Assembly: GCF_003574465.1 (NCBI RefSeq)
Contig: NZ_QOWC01000052.1
Coordinates: 1 to 43,483, forward strand
From: Methylobacterium crusticola
GTDB lineage: Bacteria > Pseudomonadota > Alphaproteobacteria > Rhizobiales > Beijerinckiaceae
Length of the DNA stretch: 43,483 nt
Reading direction: 5' to 3'
The number at the start of each line of letters is the position of its first letter. The stretch's first letter is position 1. Position numbers and translations under genes: made by a program. The notes beneath the pieces were generated by a model that worked only from the letters and a program-made list of their open reading frames with translations, was not told the origin of the DNA and ran no database searches. Below are positions 34,889-43,401 of the stretch, in pieces.

Positions 34889-35766
34889 GCGGGCGGGACG
34901 CGCTGGAGAGCCCGCTGCGGGTCGCCTGCCTGCAGATGGAGCCGCGGGTCGGCGCCAAGGCGGACAACCTGGCGCGCAGCCTCGCCCTGGTGGCGGAGGC
35001 CGCCGGTGCGGGCGCCGCCCTGCTGGTGCTCCCGGAGCTGTGCAACACCGGCTACGTGTTCGCGACCCGCGAGGAGGCGTTCCGCCTCGCCGAGCCGGTG
35101 CCGGACGGCGAGAGCTGCCGGGCCTGGGGCGAGGCGGCGCGGCGCCTCGGCGTCACCATCGTGGCGGGGATCGCCGAGCGCGCCGGCGACGCGCTCTACA
35201 ACGCGGCCGTCGTGCTCGGGCCCGACGGCCCGGTCGGCGCCTACCGCAAGAACCACCTCTGGGGCGACGAGGCCCTGTTCTTCGAGCCCGGCGACCTCGG
35301 GGTGCCGGTGTTCCGGACGCCCTTCGGCCGCCTCGCGGTGGCGATCTGCTACGACGTCTGGTTCCCGGAGACCTTCCGGCTCGCGGCCCTCCAGGGCGCC
35401 GACCTCCTCTGCGTGCCGACGAACTGGGTGCCGATGCCGAACCAGCCCTCAGGCCTCCCCGTGATGGCGAACCTGCTCGTCATGGCGGGCGCGCACGCCA
35501 ACGGGCTGTTCGTGGCGGCGGCCGACCGGGTCGGCGTCGAGCGCGGCCAGCCGTTCCTCGGCCGCAGCCTCATCGTGGGCAGCGACGGCTGGCCGCTCGC
35601 CGGGCCGGCGAGCCCGGAGGCCGAGGAGATCGTCGCCGCCACCCTGAACCTGTCGCAGGCGCGGCGCGGCCGGCGCCTCAACGACGTCAACCACGTCCTG
35701 CGCGACCGCCGGACCGACCTCTACGGCGAGGTCCTGGGCGCCGGCATCCGCAAAGGGTGGTACTGA
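34885..35766 (+). CDS. Nitrilase-superfamily amidohydrolase
   Basis: The 293-residue cytoplasmic hydrolase has the complete Glu-Lys-Cys triad: Glu51 (VLPELCNTGYVF), Lys122 (YRKNHLWGDE) and Cys155 (AICYDVWFPE). The C-terminal part includes NLLVMAGAHANGLFVAAADR, FLGRSLIVGSDGWPLA and the RRLNDVNHVLRDRRTDLYGE tail. The CYD (rather than CWE) around the nucleophile points to an amidase or carbamoylase branch, not a true nitrilase. The reaction would release ammonia from an amide or N-carbamoyl compound brought in by the upstream importer. ATG overlaps the DUF1028 stop. The final residues (GAGIRKGWY) are intact and typical length suggests a functional enzyme. Confidence 0.92.
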   Translation: MSGRDALESPLRVACLQMEPRVGAKADNLARSLALVAEAAGAGAALLVLPELCNTGYVFATREEAFRLAEPVPDGESCRAWGEAARRLGVTIVAGIAERAGDALYNAAVVLGPDGPVGAYRKNHLWGDEALFFEPGDLGVPVFRTPFGRLAVAICYDVWFPETFRLAALQGADLLCVPTNWVPMPNQPSGLPVMANLLVMAGAHANGLFVAAADRVGVERGQPFLGRSLIVGSDGWPLAGPASPEAEEIVAATLNLSQARRGRRLNDVNHVLRDRRTDLYGEVLGAGIRKGWY

Positions 35767-35817
35767 ACGGGCCGGTCCGGACCCTGGTGGCACCGGCGCG
35801 GGAAGGAGCCCACGATC

Positions 35818-36129
35818 GTGACGATGAATCTCGACCAGTTCCGCGCCTCGCTCCGGGACGCGGCCCCCTCCCCCGCCCTGGCGGCCCCGCTCGCCGCCCT
35901 GTGGTGGGCCGGCCGGGGCGCCGACCCGCAGGGGTGGGAGCGGGCGCACGCCCTCGTGCAGGAGGAGCCCGGCGCGGACGCCGCCTGGGTCCACGCCCAT
36001 CTCCACCGCGTCGAGGGCGACGCCGCGAACGCGCGCTACTGGTACCGGCGCGCGCAGCGGCCGGCGGCCGAGGGCGCCCTCGAGGCCGAGTGGGACGCCA
36101 TCGCGGGCGCGCTCCTCGGCCGCGCCTGA
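35818..36129 (+). CDS. Small conserved hypothetical protein of the amide operon
   Basis: The 103-residue protein starts at GTG 35818 behind GGAAGGAG at 9 bases; ATG 35824 is an alternative two codons on. It is helical, with WWAGRGADPQGWERAHALVQ and a conserved-looking HAHLHRVEGDAANARYWYRR block (tetratricopeptide-like), ending ALLGRA. No signal peptide or membrane segment. The block recurs in small alphaproteobacterial proteins of unknown role, often in catabolic or transport operons. Its position 52 bases behind the nitrilase gene suggests co-transcription. A hairpin (CGGCGCG-A-CGCGCCG, 36,142-36,156) follows the stop and may end the operon. Confidence 0.75.
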   Translation: MTMNLDQFRASLRDAAPSPALAAPLAALWWAGRGADPQGWERAHALVQEEPGADAAWVHAHLHRVEGDAANARYWYRRAQRPAAEGALEAEWDAIAGALLGRA

Positions 36130-36141
36130 GCCGGCGGGCGA

Positions 36142-36156
36142 CGGCGCGACGCGCCG
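36142..36156 (+). terminator. GC-rich hairpin after the amide operon
   Basis: A perfect 7-base stem with a 1-base centre lies 13 bases past the last operon stop. No T-tract follows, so it would need Rho or act as a 3' stability element. It is the only hairpin in the gap before the DUF2189 gene. Confidence 0.35.
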
Positions 36157-36298
36157 CCAAGCAGAAAGCATGGGACAGAGAGTAGGCAATACGCTAACAT
36201 CGCGGTCAGTCGCGCTCGGAATCTGAGCGGCGTACTTGGCCGCGGGTGGATGCTCGGGCGCTCGTCGTAAGTGTGTCTTCCGTCCGGGGGGCTCTGCG

Positions 36299-37090
36299 AT
36301 GGCGATGCTTCGTGCGGTCTCCCCACATCCGGGCATGGTGCGCCCGAACCTGCGCGTCATCGGGATCCCTGACCTCAAGGCCGCCCTGGCGAAGGGCCTC
36401 GAGGATTTCATGGCGATGCCGACGCACGTCCTGTTCCTGATCGTCATCTACCCGATCACCGGCGTGATCATCGCGGCCGTGACCTTCGACCAGGACCTGG
36501 TCCCGCTCCTGTTCCCGCTCGCCTCGGGCTTCGCGCTGATCGGCCCGTTCGCGGCCATCGGCCTCTACGAGCTGAGCCGGCGCCGGGAGCGGAACCTCGA
36601 GGTCTCCTGGGCCAAGGCCTACGCGCCCCTGTCGTCCCACGCGGCCGGCGCGATCGGGGCGGTCGGGCTCCTGCTGACGGCGATCTTCCTCGCCTGGCTC
36701 GTCGCCGCCATGGGGCTGTACTGGGCGCTCTACGGCGGCGAGAGCCACGCCTCGGTCTTCGCCTTCGCCGAGGAGGTGCTCACCACCCCGCGGGGGTGGG
36801 CCCTGATCCTGTTCGGCAACCTCGTCGGCCTCGCCTTCTCGCTCGCGGCGCTCGCGGTCAGCGCCGTCTCGTTCCCGCTGATCATCGACCGCGGCGCCGA
36901 CGCCGGGACCGCGATCGAGACCTCGGTCGCCCTCCTGCGGGAGAACCCCCGCACGATGCTGACCTGGGGCCTCATCGTGGCGGGCCTCCTGGTGCTCGGC
37001 ATGCTGCCGCTCTTCGTCGGGCTCGCCCTCGTCATGCCGATCCTCGGCCACGCGACCTGGCACCTCTACCGGCGGGCCGTCGCTCCCTGA
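36299..37090 (+). CDS. DUF2189 family membrane protein
   Basis: The 263-residue integral membrane protein starts at ATG 36299 with a GGGGGG run 8 bases upstream; ATG 36305 is also possible. The family start VRPNLRVIGIPDLKAALAKG and LEDFMAMPTHVLFLIVIYPI are visible, with about five or six membrane helices, including FPLASGFALIGPFAAIGLYE and LTWGLIVAGLLVLGMLPLFV. A basic, charged stretch (LSRRRERNLEVSWAKA) lies between helices. The function is unknown. The family is frequently found near respiratory or haem-copper genes, matching the cytochrome oxidase operon that begins 128 bases downstream. It may assist oxidase assembly; that is inference from position only. Confidence 0.85.
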   Translation: MAMLRAVSPHPGMVRPNLRVIGIPDLKAALAKGLEDFMAMPTHVLFLIVIYPITGVIIAAVTFDQDLVPLLFPLASGFALIGPFAAIGLYELSRRRERNLEVSWAKAYAPLSSHAAGAIGAVGLLLTAIFLAWLVAAMGLYWALYGGESHASVFAFAEEVLTTPRGWALILFGNLVGLAFSLAALAVSAVSFPLIIDRGADAGTAIETSVALLRENPRTMLTWGLIVAGLLVLGMLPLFVGLALVMPILGHATWHLYRRAVAP

Positions 37091-37218
37091 ACCCCGGGAG
37101 CGGCCCCGCGACGGGCAACGGACGGATCCCGATGGACTAAGCGGACGCGCCCCGAGATGCCCGCCGGAGGACCCGGGGACGGTCCCGCCGGCGGCCGGGC
37201 GCCAGGGAGGCAGCGGCC

Positions 37219-38058
37219 ATGGCCCTCATCCTCGTCCTGATCGCCCTCGGGTCGATCGCCTTCCACCTCCTCAGCCCGTGGTGGTGGACCCCGATCGCGT
37301 CCAACTGGGGCTACATCGACACCACGCTGATCATCACGTTCTGGATCACCGGCATCGTCTTCGCCGCCCTGGTGCTGTTCGTGGCCTACTGCGTGTTCCG
37401 CTTCCGCCACCGGCCGGGCTCGCGGGCGGCCTACGAGCCCGAGAACCGCCGGCTGGAGGGCTGGCTCACGGGCCTGACGGCCCTCGGGGTCGCCGCCATG
37501 CTGGCGCCCGGGCTCGTCGTCTGGGGCCAGTTCGTCCGGGTGCCGGGGGACGCGACGGAGGTCGAGATCGTCGCCCAGCAATGGCGCTGGAGCTTCCGGC
37601 TGCCCGGCGCCGACGGGCGCCTCGGCGCCGCCGACATCCGCCACGTCGGCGACGACAACCCCCTCGGGCTCGATCCCCAGGACGCGGCCGCCCGGGACGA
37701 CGTCGTCATCGACGGCGGCGACCTGCACCTGCCCCTCGGCCGGCCCGTGAAGGTGCTGATGCGCTCCTTCGACGTGGTCCACAATTTCTACGTGCCGGAG
37801 TTCCGGGCCAAGATGGACATGATCCCCGGCATGATCACGTACGTCTGGTTCACCCCGACCCGCACCGGCACCTTCGACGCCCTCTGCAACGAGGTCTGCG
37901 GGGTCAACCACTACGCCATGCGGGGGCGGGTCGTCGTCGACGCGGCGCCCGCCTACCGGACCTGGCTCGACCAGCAGAGGACGTTCTCCCAGTTCGCCGC
38001 CGCCCCGGCGGGGCGCGGACGCGCCGCCGCGCCCCGGCAGGTGGCGCAGGACCGTTGA
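37219..38058 (+). CDS. coxB: Cytochrome c oxidase subunit II (CuA)
   Basis: The 279-residue subunit has two N-terminal membrane helices (LILVLIALGSIAFHLLSPWW; LIITFWITGIVFAALVLFVA) and a third hydrophobic segment, then a periplasmic cupredoxin domain. All CuA ligands are present: His188 (VVHNFYVPE), Cys223, Glu225 and Cys227 (LCNEVCG), His231 and Met234 (NHYAM). The aromatic QQWRWSF motif, which passes electrons from cytochrome c, is also present. There is no fused cytochrome c domain, so this is an aa3-type rather than caa3-type subunit. An extended insertion (ADGRLGAADIRHVGDDNPLG) lies between strands. AGGGAGG precedes ATG 37219. Subunit I follows after 13 bases. Confidence 0.95.
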   Translation: MALILVLIALGSIAFHLLSPWWWTPIASNWGYIDTTLIITFWITGIVFAALVLFVAYCVFRFRHRPGSRAAYEPENRRLEGWLTGLTALGVAAMLAPGLVVWGQFVRVPGDATEVEIVAQQWRWSFRLPGADGRLGAADIRHVGDDNPLGLDPQDAAARDDVVIDGGDLHLPLGRPVKVLMRSFDVVHNFYVPEFRAKMDMIPGMITYVWFTPTRTGTFDALCNEVCGVNHYAMRGRVVVDAAPAYRTWLDQQRTFSQFAAAPAGRGRAAAPRQVAQDR

Positions 38059-38071
38059 GGAGGGTGGTGGG

Positions 38072-39847
38072 ATGGCCGACGCGCAACTCGGAACCGCGGG
38101 CCCGTTCCCGACGTCCGGCCCGGACGAGGACGAGCTCTACCATCCGCGAAGCTGGCTGACGCACTACGTCTTCAGCCAGGACGCCAAGATCATCGCGGTC
38201 CAGTACTCGACCACCGCCCTGGCGATCGGCCTCGTCGCGCTGGTCCTGTCGTGGCTGATCCGGCTCCAGCTCGGCTTTCCGGGCCTGGTCTCGTTCATCG
38301 GCCCGGCCGAGTACTACCAGTTCCTCACCATGCACGGCATGATCATGGTCGTCTACCTGCTGACGGCCCTGTTCCTCGGCGGCTTCGGCAACTACCTGAT
38401 CCCGCTGATGCTCGGCGCCCGGGACATGGTGTTCCCGTACGTGAACATGCTGAGCTACTGGATCTACCTGCTCGCCGTGCTGGTGCTGGTGGCGAGCTTC
38501 TTCGCGCCGGGCGGCCCTACCGGCGCCGGCTGGACGCTCTACCCGCCCCAGGCCATCCTGGCCGGGACGCCGGGTCAGGAATGGGGCATCGTGCTGATGC
38601 TCCTCTCGCTCATCCTGTTCATCATCGGCTTCACGATGGGCGGGGTGAACTACGTCGTCACGGTGCTGCAGGCGCGGGCGCCCGGCATGACCCTGATGCG
38701 GATGCCCCTCACCATCTGGGGCATCTTCACCGCGACCGTGCTCGCGCTCCTCGCCTTCCCGGCCCTGTTCGTGGGCGCCGTCATGATGCTGCTCGACCGG
38801 CTGCTCGGCACGAGCTTCTTCATGCCGGCGATCATCGAGGCCGGCCAGCGCCTGAAGTACGGCGGCGGCAGCCCGATCCTGTTCCAGCACCTGTTCTGGT
38901 TCTTCGGCCATCCGGAGGTCTACATCGTCGCGCTGCCGGCCTTCGGCATCGTCTCGGACCTGATCAGCACCCACGCGCGCAAGAACATCTTCGGCTACCG
39001 GATGATGGTCTGGGCGATCGTCGCCATCGGGGCGCTCAGCTTCGTGGTCTGGGCCCACCATATGTACGTCAGCGGCATGAACCCGTATTTCGGTTTCTTC
39101 TTTGCCACCACGACGCTCATCATCGCGATCCCGACCGCCATCAAGGTCTACAACTGGGTGCTGACGCTCTGGCGCGGGGACATCCACCTCACCGTGCCGA
39201 TGCTGTTCGCCATCGCGTTCATCGTGACGTTCCTGAACGGGGGCCTGACGGGCCTGTTCCTCGGCAACGTCGTGGTCGACGTGCCGCTCTCCGACACGAT
39301 GTTCGTGGTCGCCCACTTCCACATGGTGATGGGCGTCGCCCCGATCCTGGTGATCTTCGGCGGGATCTACCACTGGTACCCGAAGGTCACCGGGCGCATG
39401 CTCGACGAGCGCCTGGGCCGGCTCCATTTCTGGGTCACGTTCCTCGGCGCCTACGCGATCTTCTTTCCCCTGCACTACATCGGCCTGCTCGGGGTGCCGC
39501 GGCGCTACTTCGAGATCGAGGGCCTCGGCTTCGTGCCGCCCTCGGTCGCCTCCCTCAACGCCTTCGTGAGCATCGTGGCGTTCATCGTCGGCGCGGCCCA
39601 GCTCGTCTTCCTGGCGAACCTCGCCCGCAGCCTCACCCACGGCGCGCCCGCCGGCGGCAATCCCTGGCGCGCCACCACGCTCGAGTGGCAGACGCCCCGG
39701 ACCCCGCCGGCCCACGGCAATTGGGGCGACGCGCTCCCGGTCGTCTACCGCTGGCCCTACGATTACAGCGTGCCGGGCGCCGACCGGGACTTCGTGCCCC
39801 AGAACCAGCCCGGGCTCGCCGGGGCCGGCACCGGGACCGCCCCGTGA
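38072..39847 (+). CDS. coxA: Cytochrome c oxidase subunit I
   Basis: The 591-residue haem-copper subunit has 12 or more membrane helices. All metal ligands are visible: His88 (TMHGMIMV) and His417 for the low-spin haem, His280 with the cross-linked Tyr284 (GHPEVY) plus His329 and His330 (WAHHMY) for CuB, and His415 (VAHFHMV) for the active haem. Glu282 of HPEVY is the D-channel end point, and ARDMVFPYVN holds the D-channel entry Asp. Together these make it an A1-type proton-pumping oxidase. K-channel features (GFFFATTTLIIAIPTAIKVY) are present. The C-terminal ~60 residues are hydrophilic and Pro/Gly-rich. The stop overlaps the next GTG start (GTGA). It oxidises cytochrome c and reduces oxygen to water in the inner membrane. 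Confidence 0.96.
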   Translation: MADAQLGTAGPFPTSGPDEDELYHPRSWLTHYVFSQDAKIIAVQYSTTALAIGLVALVLSWLIRLQLGFPGLVSFIGPAEYYQFLTMHGMIMVVYLLTALFLGGFGNYLIPLMLGARDMVFPYVNMLSYWIYLLAVLVLVASFFAPGGPTGAGWTLYPPQAILAGTPGQEWGIVLMLLSLILFIIGFTMGGVNYVVTVLQARAPGMTLMRMPLTIWGIFTATVLALLAFPALFVGAVMMLLDRLLGTSFFMPAIIEAGQRLKYGGGSPILFQHLFWFFGHPEVYIVALPAFGIVSDLISTHARKNIFGYRMMVWAIVAIGALSFVVWAHHMYVSGMNPYFGFFFATTTLIIAIPTAIKVYNWVLTLWRGDIHLTVPMLFAIAFIVTFLNGGLTGLFLGNVVVDVPLSDTMFVVAHFHMVMGVAPILVIFGGIYHWYPKVTGRMLDERLGRLHFWVTFLGAYAIFFPLHYIGLLGVPRRYFEIEGLGFVPPSVASLNAFVSIVAFIVGAAQLVFLANLARSLTHGAPAGGNPWRATTLEWQTPRTPPAHGNWGDALPVVYRWPYDYSVPGADRDFVPQNQPGLAGAGTGTAP

Positions 39848-40548
39848 GCCTCGTGCTCCTCTACCTCGCGGTGCTGGGCGGGCTCGCGGCGCGCTGGCTG
39901 TCGCGCCAGCGCCTCGGCGAAAAGCCCTGGCTCGAGGCGGGCCCGGGCCTCGCGCCGCCGCCGCCGGACCGCCCCGCCGCCCCGGCCGCGCAGGTCGGCC
40001 TCGCGCTGTTCCTCGCGGCGGTCGGGCTGCTGTTCGCGCTCCTGGCCGGCGCCCACGGCATGCGGGTGCCGGCCGGGGCCTGGCGCGTCCTGCCCGATCC
40101 GCGCCTCGTCTGGCTCGCGACCGGGCTCCTCGTTCTCGCGAGCGCCGCCCTGCACGTCGCCGCCGGCGCCGCCCGGCGCGGCGACGGGGCGGGGGCGCGG
40201 GCGGGCCTGCTCGTCGCGGGCGCGGCGACCCTCGGGTTCCTCGCCGGGCAGGGCCTCGCCTGGCGGCAGCTCTGGGGCAGCGGCGCCGCCACCGCCCCGG
40301 ACGCCGCCGGCGCCTTCTTCTACCTCATCACGGCGCTTCACGCCCTGCATCTCGGCGGCGGCCTCGTCGCCCTCGGGAGCGTCACCGCCGCCGGCCTGCG
40401 GGGGCTCGGGCCGGACGGCCTCCACCCGCGCATCGCGCTCTGCGCCCTCTACTGGGACGCCCTCATGGCGATCTGGCTCGTCCTCTTCGGCCTCCTGTTC
40501 CGGACGCCGTGGTCGGGCTGGATCGACGCCCTGTGCGGCCCCGCCTGA
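39844..40548 (+). CDS. Cytochrome c oxidase subunit III-like membrane protein 1
   Basis: The 234-residue membrane protein starts at GTG 39844, overlapping the CoxA stop. It has about six helices. The C-terminal half has the subunit III pattern: AFFYLITALHALHLGGGLVA and ALCALYWDALMAIWLVLFGL, with the tandem His-containing helix and the YWDALMAIW segment equivalent to YWHFVDxVW. The His of YWHF is replaced by Asp, and the N-terminal half is Ala/Leu-rich and poorly conserved. Together these suggest a diverged paralogue that may serve as a structural or assembly subunit. A canonical subunit III follows after 18 bases. Such paired subunit III genes occur in some alphaproteobacterial oxidase operons. 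Confidence 0.8.
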   Translation: MSLVLLYLAVLGGLAARWLSRQRLGEKPWLEAGPGLAPPPPDRPAAPAAQVGLALFLAAVGLLFALLAGAHGMRVPAGAWRVLPDPRLVWLATGLLVLASAALHVAAGAARRGDGAGARAGLLVAGAATLGFLAGQGLAWRQLWGSGAATAPDAAGAFFYLITALHALHLGGGLVALGSVTAAGLRGLGPDGLHPRIALCALYWDALMAIWLVLFGLLFRTPWSGWIDALCGPA

Positions 40549-40566
40549 CGCCCGCGAGGAGACACC

Positions 40567-41334
40567 ATGACCCACCCGGCCCGTCCCGACGCGACCCTCG
40601 GCGCCGCGGCCCCGCGCGGGCGGGTCGAGCGCCCCGCCGGCAGCGCCGCGGCGCGCCCGACCCGCTGGCGGCGCCTCTCCGACGACTGGTCGGCCGATCG
40701 CCAGGCCTTCGCGGGCGCCTCCTGGCGCAAGGCCATGATGTGGATCTTCCTCCTCAGCGACACCTTCGTGTTCGGCTGCTTCCTCATCGGCTACATGACG
40801 GTCCGGATGTCCACGACGGTGCCGTGGCCCAACCCGAGCGAGGTCTTCGCCCTCGAGATCGGCGGCACGACCCTGCCCCTGATCCTGATCGCCATCATGA
40901 CCTTCGTGCTCATCTCGAGCAGCGGCACCATGGCGATGGCGGTGAATTTCGGCTACCGCCGGGACCGCAGGACGACGGCGCTCCTGATGGTCGCCACGGC
41001 GATCCTCGGCGCCACCTTCGTGGGCATGCAGGCCTTCGAGTGGACGAAGCTGATCCACGAGGGCGTCCGCCCCTGGGGCAACCCCTGGGGGGCCGACCAG
41101 TTCGGCTCGACCTTCTTCATGATCACGGGCTTCCACGGCACCCACGTCACCGTCGGGGTGATCGTCCTCCTGATCGTGGCCCGCAAGGTCTGGCGCGGCG
41201 ACTTCGACAGCGGGCGCCGCGGGTTCTTCACGAGCCAGCGCGGCCGCTACGAGAACGTCGAGATCGCGGGCCTGTACTGGCACTTCGTCGACCTGGTCTG
41301 GGTCTTCATCTTCGCCCTGTTCTATCTCTGGTAG
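40567..41334 (+). CDS. coxC: Cytochrome c oxidase subunit III
   Basis: The 255-residue protein starts at ATG 40567 with GAGGAGA upstream. About 35 hydrophilic residues precede five membrane helices: MMWIFLLSDTFVFGCFLIGY, LPLILIAIMTFVLISSSGTM, TALLMVATAILGATFVGMQA, and GSTFFMITGFHGTHVTVGVI, ending in LYWHFVDLVWVFIFALFYLW. The GFHGTHV and YWHFVDLVW motifs are hallmarks of subunit III. It lacks the first two helices of the seven-helix form, as is common in bacterial five-helix types. It stabilises subunit I and oxygen delivery. It lies between the subunit III-like gene and subunit IV. Confidence 0.93.
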   Translation: MTHPARPDATLGAAAPRGRVERPAGSAAARPTRWRRLSDDWSADRQAFAGASWRKAMMWIFLLSDTFVFGCFLIGYMTVRMSTTVPWPNPSEVFALEIGGTTLPLILIAIMTFVLISSSGTMAMAVNFGYRRDRRTTALLMVATAILGATFVGMQAFEWTKLIHEGVRPWGNPWGADQFGSTFFMITGFHGTHVTVGVIVLLIVARKVWRGDFDSGRRGFFTSQRGRYENVEIAGLYWHFVDLVWVFIFALFYLW

Positions 41335-41343
41335 GAGCCACGG

Positions 41344-41673
41344 ATGTCCGCGAGCGCGCGCCACGATGCCGTCCAGGGGCATTCGATCCGCCTCTACCTC
41401 CTCGCCTGGGGCTGGCTGTTCGTCCTCAGCGCCTGCTCCTACCTGGTGGACTACTTCCACCTCCAGGGCGGCCTGCGCGGGTTCCTGATCCTGCTGTTCA
41501 TGATCGTGAAGGCGGGCCTGATCGTGGCGGTGTTCATGCACATGGCCTGGGAGCGGACGGCCCTCGTGTACGCGATCCTGGTGCCGCCGGCGGCGCTCCT
41601 GGTGTTCGTGGCGATCATGGCGTTCGAGGCGAGCTACACGCTCCTCACCCGGATCGCCTTCCTGGGCGGGTAG
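41344..41673 (+). CDS. coxD: Cytochrome c oxidase subunit IV
   Basis: The 109-residue protein, starting nine bases after the subunit III stop behind GGAG, has three membrane helices: YLLAWGWLFVLSACSYLVDY, FLILLFMIVKAGLIVAVFMH, and LVYAILVPPAALLVFVAIMA. The KAGLIVAVFMHMAWER segment is the bacterial subunit IV (prokaryotic CoxIV/CyoD-like) hallmark. It is the last gene of the oxidase operon and probably supports CuB-site assembly, the role described for this small subunit in related oxidases. Confidence 0.9.
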   Translation: MSASARHDAVQGHSIRLYLLAWGWLFVLSACSYLVDYFHLQGGLRGFLILLFMIVKAGLIVAVFMHMAWERTALVYAILVPPAALLVFVAIMAFEASYTLLTRIAFLGG

Positions 41674-41761
41674 GGGACGGGCGCGCGCATCCGGGCCCGG
41701 CCTGCTATCCTGGCGGGATCCCGCGAGCCGCCCACGAGGCTTGCGGAGACCGGAGGAATTC

Positions 41762-42205
41762 ATGCGCGCGACGCACCCGATCCTGCTCGTCGTCCCGGCG
41801 GCCCTGATCCTCGCGGCGGCCGGGCCGGCGAGTGCGCAGGACATGGCGACGATCCAGGGCCTGAACGACCGCTTCACGGCCCTGTTCAACGCCGGCGACG
41901 GGGCCGGTGTCGCGGGCCTCTACACCGACGAGGCGACGATCCTGCCGCCCGGCGCGCCCCGCCTCACGGGACGCGCCGCCATCGAGACCTTCTGGTCGGG
42001 CGCGAGCCGGCAGTTCGGCGACATGACGCTGACCACCGCCGAGGTCACGCCCCTCGGGCCCGACGCGGCGCGGGAGATCGGCCGCTTCACGCTGAAGCCC
42101 AGGAGCACGCCCGCGGGATCGCTCGCCGGCAAGTACGTCGTGATCTGGCAGCGGACCGCCAGCGGGTGGAAGCTCGCCACCGACATCTGGAACACGGACC
42201 AGTAG
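41762..42205 (+). CDS. Secreted SnoaL/DUF4440-like protein
   Basis: The 147-residue protein starts at ATG 41762, five bases after GGAGG. A signal peptide (ILLVVPAALILAAAGPASA) is cleaved before QDMA. The rest is a cone-shaped NTF2-like fold: IQGLNDRFTALFNAGDGAGV, AGLYTDEATILPPGAPRLTG, RAAIETFWSGASRQFGDMTL, then YVVIWQRTASGWKLATDIWN. This is the DUF4440/SgcJ-type pattern with the LYTDEATILPP and W-KLxxDIWN ends. Members act as small enzymes or ligand binders; here the substrate is unknown. Not obviously part of the oxidase operon, since about 90 bases lie between them. Confidence 0.85.
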   Translation: MRATHPILLVVPAALILAAAGPASAQDMATIQGLNDRFTALFNAGDGAGVAGLYTDEATILPPGAPRLTGRAAIETFWSGASRQFGDMTLTTAEVTPLGPDAAREIGRFTLKPRSTPAGSLAGKYVVIWQRTASGWKLATDIWNTDQ

Positions 42206-42236
42206 CGCGCCGCACCGCCGGGGCCGGCGCCAAGCC

Positions 42237-42265
42237 AAAAAAAAGGCCGTCCTTGCGGAGCGGCC
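42237..42265 (-). terminator. Rho-independent terminator on the minus strand (galU)
   Basis: On the minus strand the hairpin GGCCGCTCC-GCAA-GGACGGCC (42,265-42,245, one bulge) is followed by eight Ts (42,244-42,237). This is a textbook intrinsic terminator serving the galU transcript, about 140 bases past its stop. Read from the plus strand, the A-tract precedes the hairpin, so it does not serve the DUF4440-like gene. Confidence 0.75.
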
Positions 42266-42284
42266 CGAAGTCTAGGGAGGAAAC

Positions 42285-42325
42285 GCCCAAAGAGGGCAGC
42301 GGGACCGCGACGCCATCGCGATCCC
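42285..42325. other. Structured intergenic segment with two hairpins
   Basis: GCCC-AAAGA-GGGC (42,285-42,297) and GGGACCGCGA-CGCCA-TCGCGATCCC (42,301-42,325, one mismatch) lie side by side, preceded by TCTAGGGAGGAAAC. Such GGGAGGAAAC-hairpin layouts can be small RNA modules or long 3' UTR structures of galU. No reading frame follows the GGAGG. Confidence 0.4.
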
Positions 42326-42363
42326 GCACTGCACAATTTAAGCGGCGGCGCACCATTGGCAAG

Positions 42364-42393
42364 GCCGCGCGGCCGGAATTCCGGCCGCGCGGC
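42364..42393. repeat. Perfect 30-bp palindrome beside galU
   Basis: Every base pairs with its partner around a central GGAATTCC, 13 bases beyond the galU stop. In RNA it would form an extremely stable loopless stem; in DNA it could extrude as a cruciform. No T-tract adjoins it. Confidence 0.9.
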
Positions 42394-42406
42394 GCGCATG
42401 GCTCGG

Positions 42407-43273
42407 TCACGCTCCGCGCATCAGGGCTTCGATCTCGCGCTTGAGGTCGTGGCGCAGGTCGTCGCGCTCGAGCGCGTAGGCGAGGTTCGCCACGAGGAAG
42501 CCGAGCTTCGAGCCCGTGTCGTAGGTCTTGCCCCGGTAGCGCATGCCGAAGAACTTCTGGACCTGGGACAGGCGCTTCATCGCATCGGTGAGCTGGATCT
42601 CGCCGCCCGCGCCCTTCTCGCCCTTGGCCAGGATGTCGAAGATCTCCGGCTGGAGGATGTAGCGCCCCGAGATGATGAAGTTCGAGGGCGCGGTGCCCTG
42701 CGGCGGCTTCTCCACCATGCCGGTGATCTCGAAGGTGTCGCCGAACTCCTCGCCGACGCTGACGATGCCGTACTGGTGGGTCTGCTCCGGCGGGACCTCC
42801 TCGACGGCGATCACGTTGCCGCCGTGGCGGGCGTAGGCGTCGAGCATCTGGGTCATACCGCCGCGGCTCAGCATGTCGGGCAGGATGACCGCGAAGGGCT
42901 CGTCGCCGACGATCTCGCGGGCGCACCACACGGCGTGGCCGAGGCCGAGCGGCTCCTGCTGGCGGGTGAAGCTGGTCTGGCCGGCGGCCGGCAGGTCGGC
43001 GCGCAGCGCCTCGTAGGCGGCCTGCTTGCCGCGCTCCTGCAGGGTGCGGTCGAGCTCGAAGGCGACGTCGAAGTGATCCTCGATCACCGCCTTGCCGCGG
43101 CCGGTGACGAAGATGAAGTGCTCGATGCCGGCCTCCCTGGCCTCGTCGACGACGTGCTGGACCACCGGGCGGTCGACGACCGTCAGCATCTCCTTCGGTA
43201 CGGCTTTCGTCGCCGGAAGGAAGCGTGTGCCCAAGCCGGCGACCGGCAGGACGGCTTTGCGAATGGGTTTCAT
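42407..43273 (-). CDS. galU: UTP-glucose-1-phosphate uridylyltransferase
   Basis: The 288-residue nucleotidyltransferase makes UDP-glucose from UTP and glucose-1-phosphate for polysaccharide and glycolipid synthesis. The N-terminal nucleotide-binding signature is complete ([20 protein letters not shown] then [19 protein letters not shown]). [47 protein letters not shown] and [20 protein letters not shown] are typical, and the acceptor-site [16 protein letters not shown] closes the protein. ATG 43273 is the family start ([15 protein letters not shown]); upstream frames add an unlikely extension. The divergent probable galE begins about 190 bases away, so UDP-glucose and UDP-galactose genes face each other across a shared promoter region. 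Confidence 0.96.
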   Translation of the reverse strand: MKPIRKAVLPVAGLGTRFLPATKAVPKEMLTVVDRPVVQHVVDEAREAGIEHFIFVTGRGKAVIEDHFDVAFELDRTLQERGKQAAYEALRADLPAAGQTSFTRQQEPLGLGHAVWCAREIVGDEPFAVILPDMLSRGGMTQMLDAYARHGGNVIAVEEVPPEQTHQYGIVSVGEEFGDTFEITGMVEKPPQGTAPSNFIISGRYILQPEIFDILAKGEKGAGGEIQLTDAMKRLSQVQKFFGMRYRGKTYDTGSKLGFLVANLAYALERDDLRHDLKREIEALMRGA

Positions 43274-43401
43274 CGTGCGTGATCCAGTCATCCCTCGGGA
43301 GCGGTGCAGGTGCCCGGCAGGACCAAACATACCCGATCGGCCCACCACGGGCTTCGGCCGGACGTTCGCCCGCCACGCAGCTTTGCCGCCGGACAGCTTA
43401 A

